From JAGORM01 sp050255815 (lineage in GTDB: Bacteria; Patescibacteriota; Microgenomatia; Levybacterales; GWA1-39-11): 64,000 nt of DNA. The stretch's first letter is position 1. Each line of letters starts with the position of its first letter. Where the stretch lies: positions 54,582-118,581 of the forward strand of contig JBLMVJ010000014.1 in NCBI GenBank assembly GCA_050255815.1. Reading direction: 5' to 3'. Under the pieces are notes generated by a model that saw only the letters and a program-made list of their open reading frames with translations, was not told where the DNA came from and did not search any database. Both the position numbers and the translations under genes were made by a program. This document shows, one piece after another, positions 36,867 through 45,527 of this stretch.

Positions 36867-38835
36867 GGTGGACCCTTTCTCTTTCAAGTTTTGCTACATC
36901 TGCCGCTTTCAATACATATTCCGTGTCATCATTAAATGTCCTTTTTATCACGCAGAAGATTGCGCCTATAGCCCCGAGCACAATAAGCCAGACCAAATGC
37001 CAGACAAAGGCAAACCCAACAAGGAAAATGCATCCTGCCAGATACATGCCCATGGCTGTATTTTTAGGCAACGTTATATCCTCATACACCACCCGCTGTT
37101 TCTTTTTACCCGATTCTTTCATCTCCCAAAATGCATCCCGGGATTTCACTTCCGGGATAACAGCAAAATTGTAAAACGGGGCAGGGGAGTGTGTTGCCCA
37201 TTCCAGAGTCCTGCCGTTCCAGGGATCACCCGTAAGGTCCTTCAGTTTTTTCCGCTGCCTGATGCTGACAACAACCTGGATTATCTGTGAAGCAACTGCT
37301 ATCCCTAAAATGCATGCCCCTATAAAAGAGGTGATAAACAGCGGCTGCCAATGGGTTGCAGCGTCATAATGGTCAAGCCTTCTGGTTGCGCCCATCATGC
37401 CCAGAATATACAAGGGAACAAAGGAAACAAAAAATCCAACAAGCCAAAGCCAAAAGGAAATCTTTCCAATACGTTCATTCAGCCTAAACCCGGTCACTTT
37501 TGGGAACCAATACGTTATGCCGGCAAAGATGCCAAACACTGCGCCCCCTATAGCCATAGTATGGAAATGCGCTACTAAAAATAAACTGTTATGCAGCTGG
37601 AAGTCAGCCGGAGGAAGTGCCAGGAGCATGCCTGCCATGCCTCCAAAGGTAAAGGTAGACATAAATCCAAAAAACCACATCAGGGGGGTATGGAATCTGA
37701 TCCTGCCTTTATACATGGTTCCCAGCCAGCTTAAGAATTGGACGCTGGTAGGGATGGCAATAAACATGGTCATAATGCCAAAGAACGCATTAATATCCGC
37801 GCCGGACCCCATAGTGAAAAAGTGGTGGAGCCAAACCCAAATAGAGAGGACAGTGATACCTATTGCGCCGGCAACCAAAGAGACATAGCCTGCCAACCTT
37901 TTTTGGGAGAATGTTGCAACAACCTCAGAATAGACGCCAAAAGCGGGAAGGATAAGGATATACACCTCCGGGTGTCCCCACATCCAGATAAGGTTTACAT
38001 ACATCATGGCGCTCCCCCCCAATGTAGCGGTAAAAAAGTGCATGCCAAACAAGCGGTCTAATGAGAGAAGGGCAGTGGTTGCAGCCAGGATAGGAAAAAC
38101 AGTGATGATCAAAACTGAGCTGCAAAGGGATGTCCATACAAATAACGGCATTCTCATAAGGCTCATGCCCGGTGCACGCATTTTCAAAATGGTAACCAGG
38201 AAATTGATTCCCCCCAGTGTTGTCCCAAGCCCTGAAACCTGCAGGCTCCAGATCCAATAATCCACGCCAACCCCCGGACTAAACTGGGATTCTGACAGGG
38301 GCGCCACCGCAAGCCAACCGGTAGCAGAAAACTCTCCCCCTAAGACAAAAAACAGGTTCACTAAAATTGCACCGGCAACATAGAGCCAGAAACCCAGGGT
38401 ATTCAAAAACGGGGAAGCAAGGTCCCTGGTGCCTATCTGCAGGGGAACAATAATATTTAAAAGCCCGAACAAAAAACCCATGGTAACAAAAAAGACCATG
38501 ATAACACCGTGGGCGGTGAATACCTGCTGGAAGTGGTCGGCAGACAGGTATCCGTGGGATGCTCCTACTGATATGGATTGTTGTGCCCATATCATGAACG
38601 CGTCCAAAACGCCACGGATAAACATGAGAAAGGCAACAATTATGTACATGATCCCGATTTTTTTTGGGTCCACGGCAGTTAACCATTCACGCCAGAGCCA
38701 TTGCCACCTTTTCAGTTTTGTAATCAGAAGGACGGTTGCTATCATCATGGCGGTGACAAAAACCGTACCGCCTATGGTGAACCACTCATGGGGTAATGCA
38801 CTGAGAGTAAGACGGCCAAAAATAAATTCAAGCAT
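36859..38835 (-). CDS. cyoB: Cytochrome bo3 ubiquinol oxidase subunit I
   Basis: At 658 residues this is close to E. coli CyoB (663). All heme and copper ligands are visible: FTAHGVIM (low-spin heme), GHPEVYILILPAFGVYSE with the cross-linked His-Tyr, LHHFFTMGSG (two CuB histidines) and VAHFHTMAIGG (both hemes). Residues that bind ubiquinol in CyoB are kept: Arg and Asp in FIRGVLDAFM, and His and Gln in DHFQQVF. The protein reduces oxygen to water and pumps protons. It lies 3 bp after cyoA. Confidence 0.97.
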   Translation of the reverse strand: MLEFIFGRLTLSALPHEWFTIGGTVFVTAMMIATVLLITKLKRWQWLWREWLTAVDPKKIGIMYIIVAFLMFIRGVLDAFMIWAQQSISVGASHGYLSADHFQQVFTAHGVIMVFFVTMGFLFGLLNIIVPLQIGTRDLASPFLNTLGFWLYVAGAILVNLFFVLGGEFSATGWLAVAPLSESQFSPGVGVDYWIWSLQVSGLGTTLGGINFLVTILKMRAPGMSLMRMPLFVWTSLCSSVLIITVFPILAATTALLSLDRLFGMHFFTATLGGSAMMYVNLIWMWGHPEVYILILPAFGVYSEVVATFSQKRLAGYVSLVAGAIGITVLSIWVWLHHFFTMGSGADINAFFGIMTMFIAIPTSVQFLSWLGTMYKGRIRFHTPLMWFFGFMSTFTFGGMAGMLLALPPADFQLHNSLFLVAHFHTMAIGGAVFGIFAGITYWFPKVTGFRLNERIGKISFWLWLVGFFVSFVPLYILGMMGATRRLDHYDAATHWQPLFITSFIGACILGIAVASQIIQVVVSIRQRKKLKDLTGDPWNGRTLEWATHSPAPFYNFAVIPEVKSRDAFWEMKESGKKKQRVVYEDITLPKNTAMGMYLAGCIFLVGFAFVWHLVWLIVLGAIGAIFCVIKRTFNDDTEYVLKAADVAKLERERVHHG

Positions 38836-38838
38836 AGT

Positions 38839-39705
38839 TTAATGGACCTTTTGTACAGAAGGAAGCATATACTTCATTAGCACTTCATTATACAAATTTG
38901 GATCAACGTTTGAATAGAAGGCAGGCGGATTATTTTCACTTGGCTTTAAAAGCTCCTGGTAGCTTGTTCCATTAAGGACTTGCGGATATGACCGGACAGA
39001 GCCTACCCAGGTATTAAACTCCTGGGGTGTTACTGCTTTCACCCTGAATTTCATGCCTGAAAACCCTGCCCCATTTATTTCTGCAGCAGATCCTCTATAT
39101 TCACCCGGAGTATTTGCTTCCAGATGAATCTGCGTTTTCATACCGGTCATTGCATACATTTGTCCTCCTAATTGCGGAATCCAAAAAGAATTCATGGGGC
39201 CGTCAGAAGTAAGCTCAAAAGTAATAGGGGTGTCCAGCGGGATCTCAATAAAATTAACGGTTGCTATCTTCTGGTCCGGATAAATAAATAACCATTTCCA
39301 CCTGAGTGCTACCACCTGAATAGTAACCGGAGGGGTACTTCCTGCAAGTTTCTTATAGGGGTCCAACTCGTGGGTAAATTTCCAATTCAGAAATGCCATA
39401 AAAAGAATGACGGTAATGGGGATTATCCATTTGAGCACCGCTGCGTTGCGGGTAAGTTTCCAGTCAGGGGCGTATGTTCCGCGTGATCCTTCTTTATATT
39501 TTACCGCTATAAAAAAGGCAAGCAAAAATACCGGGATAGCACAAGAAAGCATGATGAGGACCATAGTTATCAGTAAGTTTTTTTCAGAACGCGCAATAAT
39601 TCCCTCAGGGGTAAGAAGCGCAACGGTTCCATTTCCAATCAGGAGGGTTATGACTAGCGCAGCATCCAGAAGACACAGTATGAAAATGGTCAATTTTATT
39701 TTCAT
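38839..39705 (-). CDS. cyoA: Cytochrome bo3 ubiquinol oxidase subunit II
   Basis: This 288-residue protein has two N-terminal membrane helices and a cupredoxin domain (VVALRWKWLFIYPDQKIATVN, MNSFWIPQLGGQMYAMTGM, GAGFSGMKFRVKA). It lacks the CuA ligands of cytochrome c oxidases, as expected for a quinol oxidase. Unlike E. coli CyoA it shows no lipobox cysteine at the N-terminus. The C-terminus NVDPNLYNEVLMKYML is CyoA-like. It is the first gene of the operon; a TGC-extended TATACT (39720-39728) lies 14 nt upstream. Confidence 0.94.
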   Translation of the reverse strand: MKIKLTIFILCLLDAALVITLLIGNGTVALLTPEGIIARSEKNLLITMVLIMLSCAIPVFLLAFFIAVKYKEGSRGTYAPDWKLTRNAAVLKWIIPITVILFMAFLNWKFTHELDPYKKLAGSTPPVTIQVVALRWKWLFIYPDQKIATVNFIEIPLDTPITFELTSDGPMNSFWIPQLGGQMYAMTGMKTQIHLEANTPGEYRGSAAEINGAGFSGMKFRVKAVTPQEFNTWVGSVRSYPQVLNGTSYQELLKPSENNPPAFYSNVDPNLYNEVLMKYMLPSVQKVH

Positions 39706-39719
39706 GAGGGGACACTTTC

Positions 39720-39728
39720 AGTATAGCA
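39720..39728 (-). promoter_or_regulatory. Extended -10 promoter (TGCTATACT) of the cyo operon
   Basis: TGC+TATACT on the minus strand, 14 nt before the cyoA ATG, leaving a leader of only a few bases. No FNR or ArcA-like dyad is seen nearby. Confidence 0.5.
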
Positions 39729-39751
39729 TTTTCAACATGTTTTAATAAAAA

Positions 39752-41686
39752 CTATTTGCCCAGGAGTATTTCCAGAAGAGTATTAAGGGGCATGGTAGCT
39801 ACGCCAACCACTGAATCACCACCGCCATAGTACAGATAAATGATGCCGTTGATTACTACCGCACCGCATGCAAACACCACGTTAGGTACCTGTCCGGTCA
39901 GTTCATACGGCATTTCAGGATCAAATACGGGGTCCTCAGTCCTGGCTAAAATCTTCCGGGGGTCATTGTAGTCTAAGAGCATTGCACCGGTTTTATAATA
40001 GAAACCCGGTTCCTGCACGCCGTGATACAGGAGGACCCAGCCGTGCTCAGTTTCTATAGGAGGAGCCGCAATGCCTATCTTTACGTTGTCCCACCGGTCT
40101 TTCCTGGCCTGTGCAATAATACCGCCGGTTAAAAACTTTTTATCAGGGAATTCCAGGTCCCGTAAAAAGTCCAGCCAGATGACTTCCCCCAGCCTATGGA
40201 AGGCAATATATCCGTCTCCTGACTTTTTCTTAATGATGCATGCATCTTTATCATCAACGCCGGGAGGGGAAATAAGCTTGGGTTTTTCCCAGATCCAATT
40301 TTTAGCCAGAAAATCTTTGACTAAGATGGAAGTCATGGCAACCCGGGGAGGATTTTTTCCGTCATATGCAGTGTAGGTCATGTAAAACCTATCGTCTATT
40401 TTTGTAATTCGGGGGTCTTCACATCCGGAATTTCCTTTGGGTGCCGTTTTTTTCTCAAAGCTTTCCCGGGGTATATAAATTGGGTAATTGAGGATCTCAT
40501 CTATATGGAGGCCGTCTCTGCTGTTGGCATAGCCAAAAACAGACGTGCCGTCATGGGATTGCGCGCGGTATATGATATGGACTTTCCCGTCTTCATAAAT
40601 TGCAGCAGGGTTATAGGTGGCGTAGCCCTGCCACTCTAATTCCAGGACAGGAGAAATGATAGGGTTTCCCTCAAATCTGGTAAATTTGCGGAATTCCGGA
40701 TTCATGGAGAGGGTTTCCGGAGATGCTTTAGGCAGCATGTCACCCAAGAGTTCATTCAAGTCACAGAAAGCTACAGCGCAGCTGGTATCCGCAGCACCGT
40801 AATAGACCATCAGCTTTCCGTTTTGTACCAGAGCTCCTGACGGAAAGATCACATTTGGTACAATGCCCTTTAGTTCATATTCTTCCGAAGGGGTAATAAG
40901 CGGTTGGGAGGTCCTGCCTATAATCTTGTGGGGATCGTTCAAGTCTAACAGTATAGCCTCTATACCAAAGGTCTTTTTATTGGAAAGGTAGTTGCCTATA
41001 TAGGAGTAAATAATAAGCCACCCTTTATCAGTTTTAATAGGAGGGGAGCCCAGTTCTACCTGGTCCCGGACGTCCCGCATAAGGTGGAGGATGTGGTTGT
41101 TGGCATTGTCATACCACTCTGTCCAGTAAAATGGTGACCACATGTCTTCAATCCGGTCAAACAGTGCCAGGGCAATTTTTGCAGGAGGCAGGTCAGTGTT
41201 GATAGTAAGAAGTGCCGCATATTTTCCGTTCACTTTTTCAGGAAACATCCCCATAGCTTTAGAGTTAAAGGTGGTTACCTGATGCTTTTCAAACGTCTGG
41301 AAATCAGAGGTTATGGCAACGGCAAGTTTTATGCCGTATGCACTGAAAGGGTAGGTGGAGAGGGCAGTATAGAAGATGTAAAACTTCCCGTCCATATAGG
41401 TAATCCGCGGGTCCTCACATCCGTATGTTTCCCAGACCTCCGTAGGGACAATAAGCTGTTTATGTTCCCCAAAATGTACGCCGTCAGAGCTGGTGGCATA
41501 CCCTATGGTGGAAACCTGCATAGTGACGCCGTTTTGTTGGGTAGGGGAAGAAAATGCCCTATAGACCATGTGGTAGACTCCGTCTACCTCTACTACGCAG
41601 CCGTTAAAAGCACCATCATGTTCCCATGCGTGGTTCTGGTTAGGGGTTAGGATCGGATTGTCTTGCGATCTTGTTAAGGTGACCAT
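39752..41686 (-). CDS. Tandem GH130 protein (two catalytic-type domains)
   Basis: This 644-residue protein has two GH130 beta-propellers. Domain 1 (1-325) starts TRSQDNPILTPNQNHAWEHDGAFN and has GCEDPRITYMDGKFYIFYTA. Domain 2 (about 335-644) starts FTRFEGNPIISPVLELEWQG and has GCEDPRITKIDDRFYMTYTA. Both keep the EDPR motif with the Asp assigned as proton donor in this family. Beta-mannoside phosphorolysis or hydrolysis is likely. It has no signal peptide. An SD-like AGGA lies 5 nt upstream, and the gene follows the 41728 gene by 41 bp in one operon. Confidence 0.9.
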   Translation of the reverse strand: MVTLTRSQDNPILTPNQNHAWEHDGAFNGCVVEVDGVYHMVYRAFSSPTQQNGVTMQVSTIGYATSSDGVHFGEHKQLIVPTEVWETYGCEDPRITYMDGKFYIFYTALSTYPFSAYGIKLAVAITSDFQTFEKHQVTTFNSKAMGMFPEKVNGKYAALLTINTDLPPAKIALALFDRIEDMWSPFYWTEWYDNANNHILHLMRDVRDQVELGSPPIKTDKGWLIIYSYIGNYLSNKKTFGIEAILLDLNDPHKIIGRTSQPLITPSEEYELKGIVPNVIFPSGALVQNGKLMVYYGAADTSCAVAFCDLNELLGDMLPKASPETLSMNPEFRKFTRFEGNPIISPVLELEWQGYATYNPAAIYEDGKVHIIYRAQSHDGTSVFGYANSRDGLHIDEILNYPIYIPRESFEKKTAPKGNSGCEDPRITKIDDRFYMTYTAYDGKNPPRVAMTSILVKDFLAKNWIWEKPKLISPPGVDDKDACIIKKKSGDGYIAFHRLGEVIWLDFLRDLEFPDKKFLTGGIIAQARKDRWDNVKIGIAAPPIETEHGWVLLYHGVQEPGFYYKTGAMLLDYNDPRKILARTEDPVFDPEMPYELTGQVPNVVFACGAVVINGIIYLYYGGGDSVVGVATMPLNTLLEILLGK

Positions 41687-41727
41687 GATTATCCTACGGA
41701 AAGGCTCTGGATAAAGAATAACACGTT

Positions 41728-43539
41728 TTAGTTAAACAGCGTGTTAGGAATTTTCCTCAGTTTGGGTTCCTGGTTGTGCTTCATTTCCTTGAGGAAGGTG
41801 GATAAATCAGCACTTGCAGCACAAACCACCGTATCGGCACCGCCATAGTAGACGTGAAGTTTATCATTCATTGCAACTGCGCCGCATGGATAGACAACGC
41901 CTGCCTTAAAACCGTCATTCTCATACTTTTCCACAGGTTCTACAATAGGGGAGTTGGTCCGGTACAGGACCTTAGAAGGGTTTTCCAAATCCAGCAACAT
42001 AGCCCCAATTTTATATTTGCCCGGGTCCTGGTAGCCTACTGACTGGTATACAAACAGCCATCCATCTTCAGTTTTAATAGGAGGTGCCCCGGCGCCAATC
42101 TTTTTGCTGTCCCAGAATTTCTTCCGGGGCGGAATAAAGTGATGTCCCTGTAGGTACGTATTTTCAAAGGAGAGGTCATCTACGTAATCAACCAGGATAT
42201 TAGGGTAGATCCTGTGGAAGACAACATATTTGCCTTTAATTTTCTCCGGGAAGATAACTGCATTTTTATTCACCATGCCCGGTGCAGAGATGAGCTTTGG
42301 TTTTTCCCAGTTATCCCAGCGCTTGTTCAAAAAGTCGTCAACTGAAATAGAGGTGAGCGCAACGCGCGGCGGATTTGCCCCGTCAAAGGCCACATAAGTC
42401 ATATAGAATTTATCATCTACTTTTGTAATGCGCGGGTCTTCCACGCCCCCATAGCCTCCTCCGGACATGAAATGCTCTGCAATGCTTTTGAACGCGTTAT
42501 TGCCGGGTGTCTCAAAAGGTTCACGCGGAATATATACAGGTTCAATAGAGCGGTCATCTATATGGATCCCGTCAGAGCTGGTTGCATATCCCAACACGGA
42601 AAGGTCAGTGTCCCCCAAGGCACGGTACAGGAAGTGGACTTTTCCATCTTCATAAACTGCTGCCGTGTTAAAAGTAGCCCGTGATTCCCACGGCCTGTGT
42701 TCTTGCGGAGAAATAATAGGATTGTTTTCAGCCTTTTTAAACATGGGCTGGAACACTTTATCTTTCAGTCCGGTTGTTATAGTAGGGATTTGGCAGGTAA
42801 CCGTGTATAAACTTTCCTGTCCTATTACCCAGTAGAGGATGAGCTGGTCTTCTGAAACAACTGCGCCTAATGGTGCCACTTCTTCCCGGGAAAGTTCTTC
42901 CGGCTGTTCCCAGATAGGCTCGTCAGACCGCCAAACGTATTTCAACGGATTTTCCCTGTCAAACAGCGCTGCGCCTACCGCATACCTATTATCCTTTTTC
43001 ACATAGTAGGTGAGTAAAATGTGGTCACCAATTACCCATGCATTTCCGGTTTCCAGGTCTCCATTATCAAAAAAGTTCTGGCGTTTTTCCAGTACAGCCG
43101 TTTTTTCTGCTTTCCAGGTCAACAGGTCTGTTGATGTAGCAGCTTTTATAGCTTTTTCCCCATAATACATAACAAATGCATCATGAAACACATAGTCGGG
43201 TATTACTGCGGCGGTTTCTTTGATACCCCTCACTGTCCCGGTTTTTTCCCAAAGTGTTAAATTAGTGGATACTGCAGACTGCAGGGAGGTAGTGTTCTTT
43301 GTTTCTTTATAGGTTAAAAAGTATTGGTTCCCCAGCTTTGCCACCCTGAACCCTGACCAATTGTAGGATTTTTCGTCCCTTCCCTTATTGTCCATGAGAA
43401 AGACATGGTCATATTTGAGCGCATTCTGAAAGTCGGTAGAGGAGGTGACTGCTTTTAAGAAGAGGTATTTTCCTTCCGGTTGCAGATAGTATAAGAGAGA
43501 GTCGGCCCCTTTTTGGGTAGTTCCTATAAATTTAATCAT
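41728..43539 (-). CDS. Tandem GH130 protein with degenerate first domain
   Basis: This 603-residue protein has an N-terminal propeller-like half (1-265, MIKFIGTTQKGADSLLYYLQ) that keeps the repeat pattern (YFLTYKETKN, DAFVMYYGEKA) but lacks the EDPR catalytic motif. The second half (about 270-603) is a full GH130 domain with NNPIISPQEHRPWESRATFN and GVEDPRITKVDDKFYMTYVA. The first half may be a regulatory or binding module. It is the first gene of a two-gene operon with the 644-aa tandem GH130. There is no export signal. Confidence 0.88.
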   Translation of the reverse strand: MIKFIGTTQKGADSLLYYLQPEGKYLFLKAVTSSTDFQNALKYDHVFLMDNKGRDEKSYNWSGFRVAKLGNQYFLTYKETKNTTSLQSAVSTNLTLWEKTGTVRGIKETAAVIPDYVFHDAFVMYYGEKAIKAATSTDLLTWKAEKTAVLEKRQNFFDNGDLETGNAWVIGDHILLTYYVKKDNRYAVGAALFDRENPLKYVWRSDEPIWEQPEELSREEVAPLGAVVSEDQLILYWVIGQESLYTVTCQIPTITTGLKDKVFQPMFKKAENNPIISPQEHRPWESRATFNTAAVYEDGKVHFLYRALGDTDLSVLGYATSSDGIHIDDRSIEPVYIPREPFETPGNNAFKSIAEHFMSGGGYGGVEDPRITKVDDKFYMTYVAFDGANPPRVALTSISVDDFLNKRWDNWEKPKLISAPGMVNKNAVIFPEKIKGKYVVFHRIYPNILVDYVDDLSFENTYLQGHHFIPPRKKFWDSKKIGAGAPPIKTEDGWLFVYQSVGYQDPGKYKIGAMLLDLENPSKVLYRTNSPIVEPVEKYENDGFKAGVVYPCGAVAMNDKLHVYYGGADTVVCAASADLSTFLKEMKHNQEPKLRKIPNTLFN

Positions 43540-43703
43540 GAGATAAATTTTCAGGGCTTACGCCCATCACTTTTTTTCACTCGCGTTAAGCTCGCAGAAT
43601 AACACCAACGAAAAATAGGAGATTTTCCTCCGTATATTTAGTCAACAGCATTCCCTTACATTTGTCAATGATTGAAATCACAAAGGTAACCCACAGGTTA
43701 GTC
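43540..43703. promoter_or_regulatory. Spacer with CRP-like half site and hairpins
   Basis: In this 164-bp gap between two minus-strand genes I see a CRP-like site (43667-43682, read on the minus strand as TGTGATTTCAATCATT, one arm degenerate), a weak hairpin GGAG/CTCC followed by TATTTTT on the minus strand (about 43611-43632) that could terminate the peptidase gene, and GGGC/GCCC (around 43554-43565) in the leader of the GH130 gene. No open frame is convincing. Confidence 0.35.
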
Positions 43704-45350
43704 TCAGTAGCTGCTATAGATAGTAAAGACGTCTTTTTCAGAAAGTTGCGCACCTCCAATCTTTTTCATAACAGTATTAGCCAGTTGGACTATTTGTTTT
43801 GGCTCTGTTGCATACTGCAAAGTACCCAATAAAATGCGGTTATTTTTATAAAAATCCTTCCCATATACGCTGTCAATTTTTTGTTCTAACAGCCCCTGGT
43901 CTTTGGTGAAATAAATATCTGCCATATCTGTTTCCGGAATTGATTTGAGCATTTGTCTGATAATTTTTACCTGGATGGGATACCCCAGATTGGTGTTAAA
44001 ATTCAGGCTGTTTTCTATAGCTTGTCTGGCAAAATATTCCGTGAGTCCTTCCTCAAAAAACGTGTCTGTCAGCCGTTTGTCAGGGATATAGCTGGCATAG
44101 TGTAAATATTCATGCACCATGTTCTCAAAATAATCGGCAATAGCATGGGGGTTAGTATTGAGAAGTGAAAGCTCCAGCGTGTTTTTATCAGGAGCATAAA
44201 AGCCCATTTCATTTGCAATGTTGCCGGTCTGGGCAGTTACTACATTTTTCTGCGCTTTATAGAAAAGGGAGTAGGCCTGGGCTTCTTTAAGAAGCTGCCG
44301 GTCATCAGCCAATTTTTTATTGGCAGTATCTATACCTTTTTGTGCATCAGAGACATCTGTTTCCCAGTCCATATAGATTCCTTTGCAGTAGGTATCCGTA
44401 AACTTTCTGACAAACTTTCCTTCCCGGAACTCCCCGGCAGAGTAGCACTTTTTATATTCAGTTTCCCGCCCTTTATAGGTATCTTCCAGTTTTGATGACG
44501 CGGAAATGGTTGCCTCCTGGTCTGTTTTGAGTCCGGCGGAAAGGGTACTGATAGATTCATCACTTTCTTTTATCTGGTCCAGAACCCTGTTGTATTTTAT
44601 CTGTGCGTCTTGTGTCCTGAATGCTATGTATTGTTTTTGGGTCATGATAGAAATGGTAGGGTAGTGCCTAATAGGGCGGTTGGAGAAATAATTTTTAACA
44701 AATAAATAACTGAGATAGGGGCTTACCGCCTGTATATCATGCTGGTTAATCTGGGTAAAAATAAGCGTATTGTCTAAGAGAAGCATGCTCGCAGCAGGCG
44801 TAGTAACGGGAAGGATATAAAAATTTGAAATAGAAGGCAGCAGATATTTTCCGTAAAAGCTATCCGTACCGGTAATTGCTCTTGCTACGGCAAACACTAT
44901 TTTAGTCTGGTCCCGGTCAGATGCAATAATTTCAAATGGTGTTGCGGCTTTTTTTACCGTCTTTACAATACTATTCCGGTCTGTAGTTACCCCTACCAGG
45001 CCGGGGTTCATGCTGACACTTGCAGAGATAAGGTTGAGTTCTATTACAGCAATAATAAGTAGTGCTGCAAAAGAAAGAAAAAAAGCAACCAGCAAGAGCA
45101 GGGACCCATGCATGAGGGAAAATATGAATTTCCGGCGCAGAGGGTAATGCTTCTCAATTTTATAGGACCGCACCAGATATAAGCAGGTAGCTAAAAATAA
45201 TCCTGCCGCAATAAACGGGTGGGCGGCAATAAGAAAAAACAGGTTAAGTGCATAGAGGAAGAATGGGTGGGAAGTAGGGGACGGGATGTAGTTTAAAAAA
45301 AAGGCTATGGTTAAAAATAACGCGGTAAGGATAAAGAGGAGGAATTGCAT
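43704..45350 (-). CDS. Membrane-anchored gluzincin-type metallopeptidase
   Basis: This 548-residue protein has four hydrophobic N-terminal helices (MQFLLFILTALFLTIAFFL to ALLIIAVIELNLI), an external domain with a coiled-coil (ADDRQLLKEAQAY region), and a C-terminal peptidase core HEYLH at residues 413-417 followed 15 residues later by EEGLTEYF, the HExxH...E zinc pattern of gluzincins of the peptidase-MA type. It may process surface proteins. ATG 45350 is chosen over ATG 45380 because TATAAT ends 9 nt before it. Substrate unknown; it lies next to surface-protein genes. Confidence 0.75.
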   Translation of the reverse strand: MQFLLFILTALFLTIAFFLNYIPSPTSHPFFLYALNLFFLIAAHPFIAAGLFLATCLYLVRSYKIEKHYPLRRKFIFSLMHGSLLLLVAFFLSFAALLIIAVIELNLISASVSMNPGLVGVTTDRNSIVKTVKKAATPFEIIASDRDQTKIVFAVARAITGTDSFYGKYLLPSISNFYILPVTTPAASMLLLDNTLIFTQINQHDIQAVSPYLSYLFVKNYFSNRPIRHYPTISIMTQKQYIAFRTQDAQIKYNRVLDQIKESDESISTLSAGLKTDQEATISASSKLEDTYKGRETEYKKCYSAGEFREGKFVRKFTDTYCKGIYMDWETDVSDAQKGIDTANKKLADDRQLLKEAQAYSLFYKAQKNVVTAQTGNIANEMGFYAPDKNTLELSLLNTNPHAIADYFENMVHEYLHYASYIPDKRLTDTFFEEGLTEYFARQAIENSLNFNTNLGYPIQVKIIRQMLKSIPETDMADIYFTKDQGLLEQKIDSVYGKDFYKNNRILLGTLQYATEPKQIVQLANTVMKKIGGAQLSEKDVFTIYSSY

Positions 45351-45359
45351 TTCACCCTT

Positions 45360-45387
45360 ATTATACTCAAATTCCACCATCTTGCAG
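45360..45387 (-). promoter_or_regulatory. Promoter of the metallopeptidase gene
   Basis: CTGCAA, 16-bp spacer, TATAAT on the minus strand; TATAAT ends 9 nt before ATG 45350. Confidence 0.5.
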
Positions 45388-45422
45388 CCGAAAAAATACC
45401 ATGAATTTTAGCTGAAGAGAGT

Positions 45423-45440
45423 ATGCAAATTGTATTGCAT
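45423..45440. promoter_or_regulatory. Inverted repeat, candidate operator
   Basis: ATGCAA (45423-45428) and TTGCAT (45435-45440) form a perfect dyad with a 6-bp spacer, in the divergent gap between the metallopeptidase and Wzy-like genes. Confidence 0.35.
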
Positions 45441-45459
45441 CTTATATTAAATTTGCTCC

Positions 45460-45488
45460 TTGACTAGCCCTGTTTTTTTTGTTTATAT
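45460..45488 (+). promoter_or_regulatory. Candidate promoter of the Wzy-like gene
   Basis: TTGACT (45460-45465), 17-bp spacer, TTATAT (45483-45488), about 40 bp before ATG 45528. Confidence 0.5.
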
Positions 45489-45527
45489 AAGTAATAATTC
45501 TAAAGAGGGTATCCTCTTAATCTCTGT

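Noticed and set aside
36923..38842. Several plus-strand open frames of 80-160 codons across cyoB
   Set aside because: They are opposite a highly conserved oxidase subunit and have biased, non-domain-like composition.
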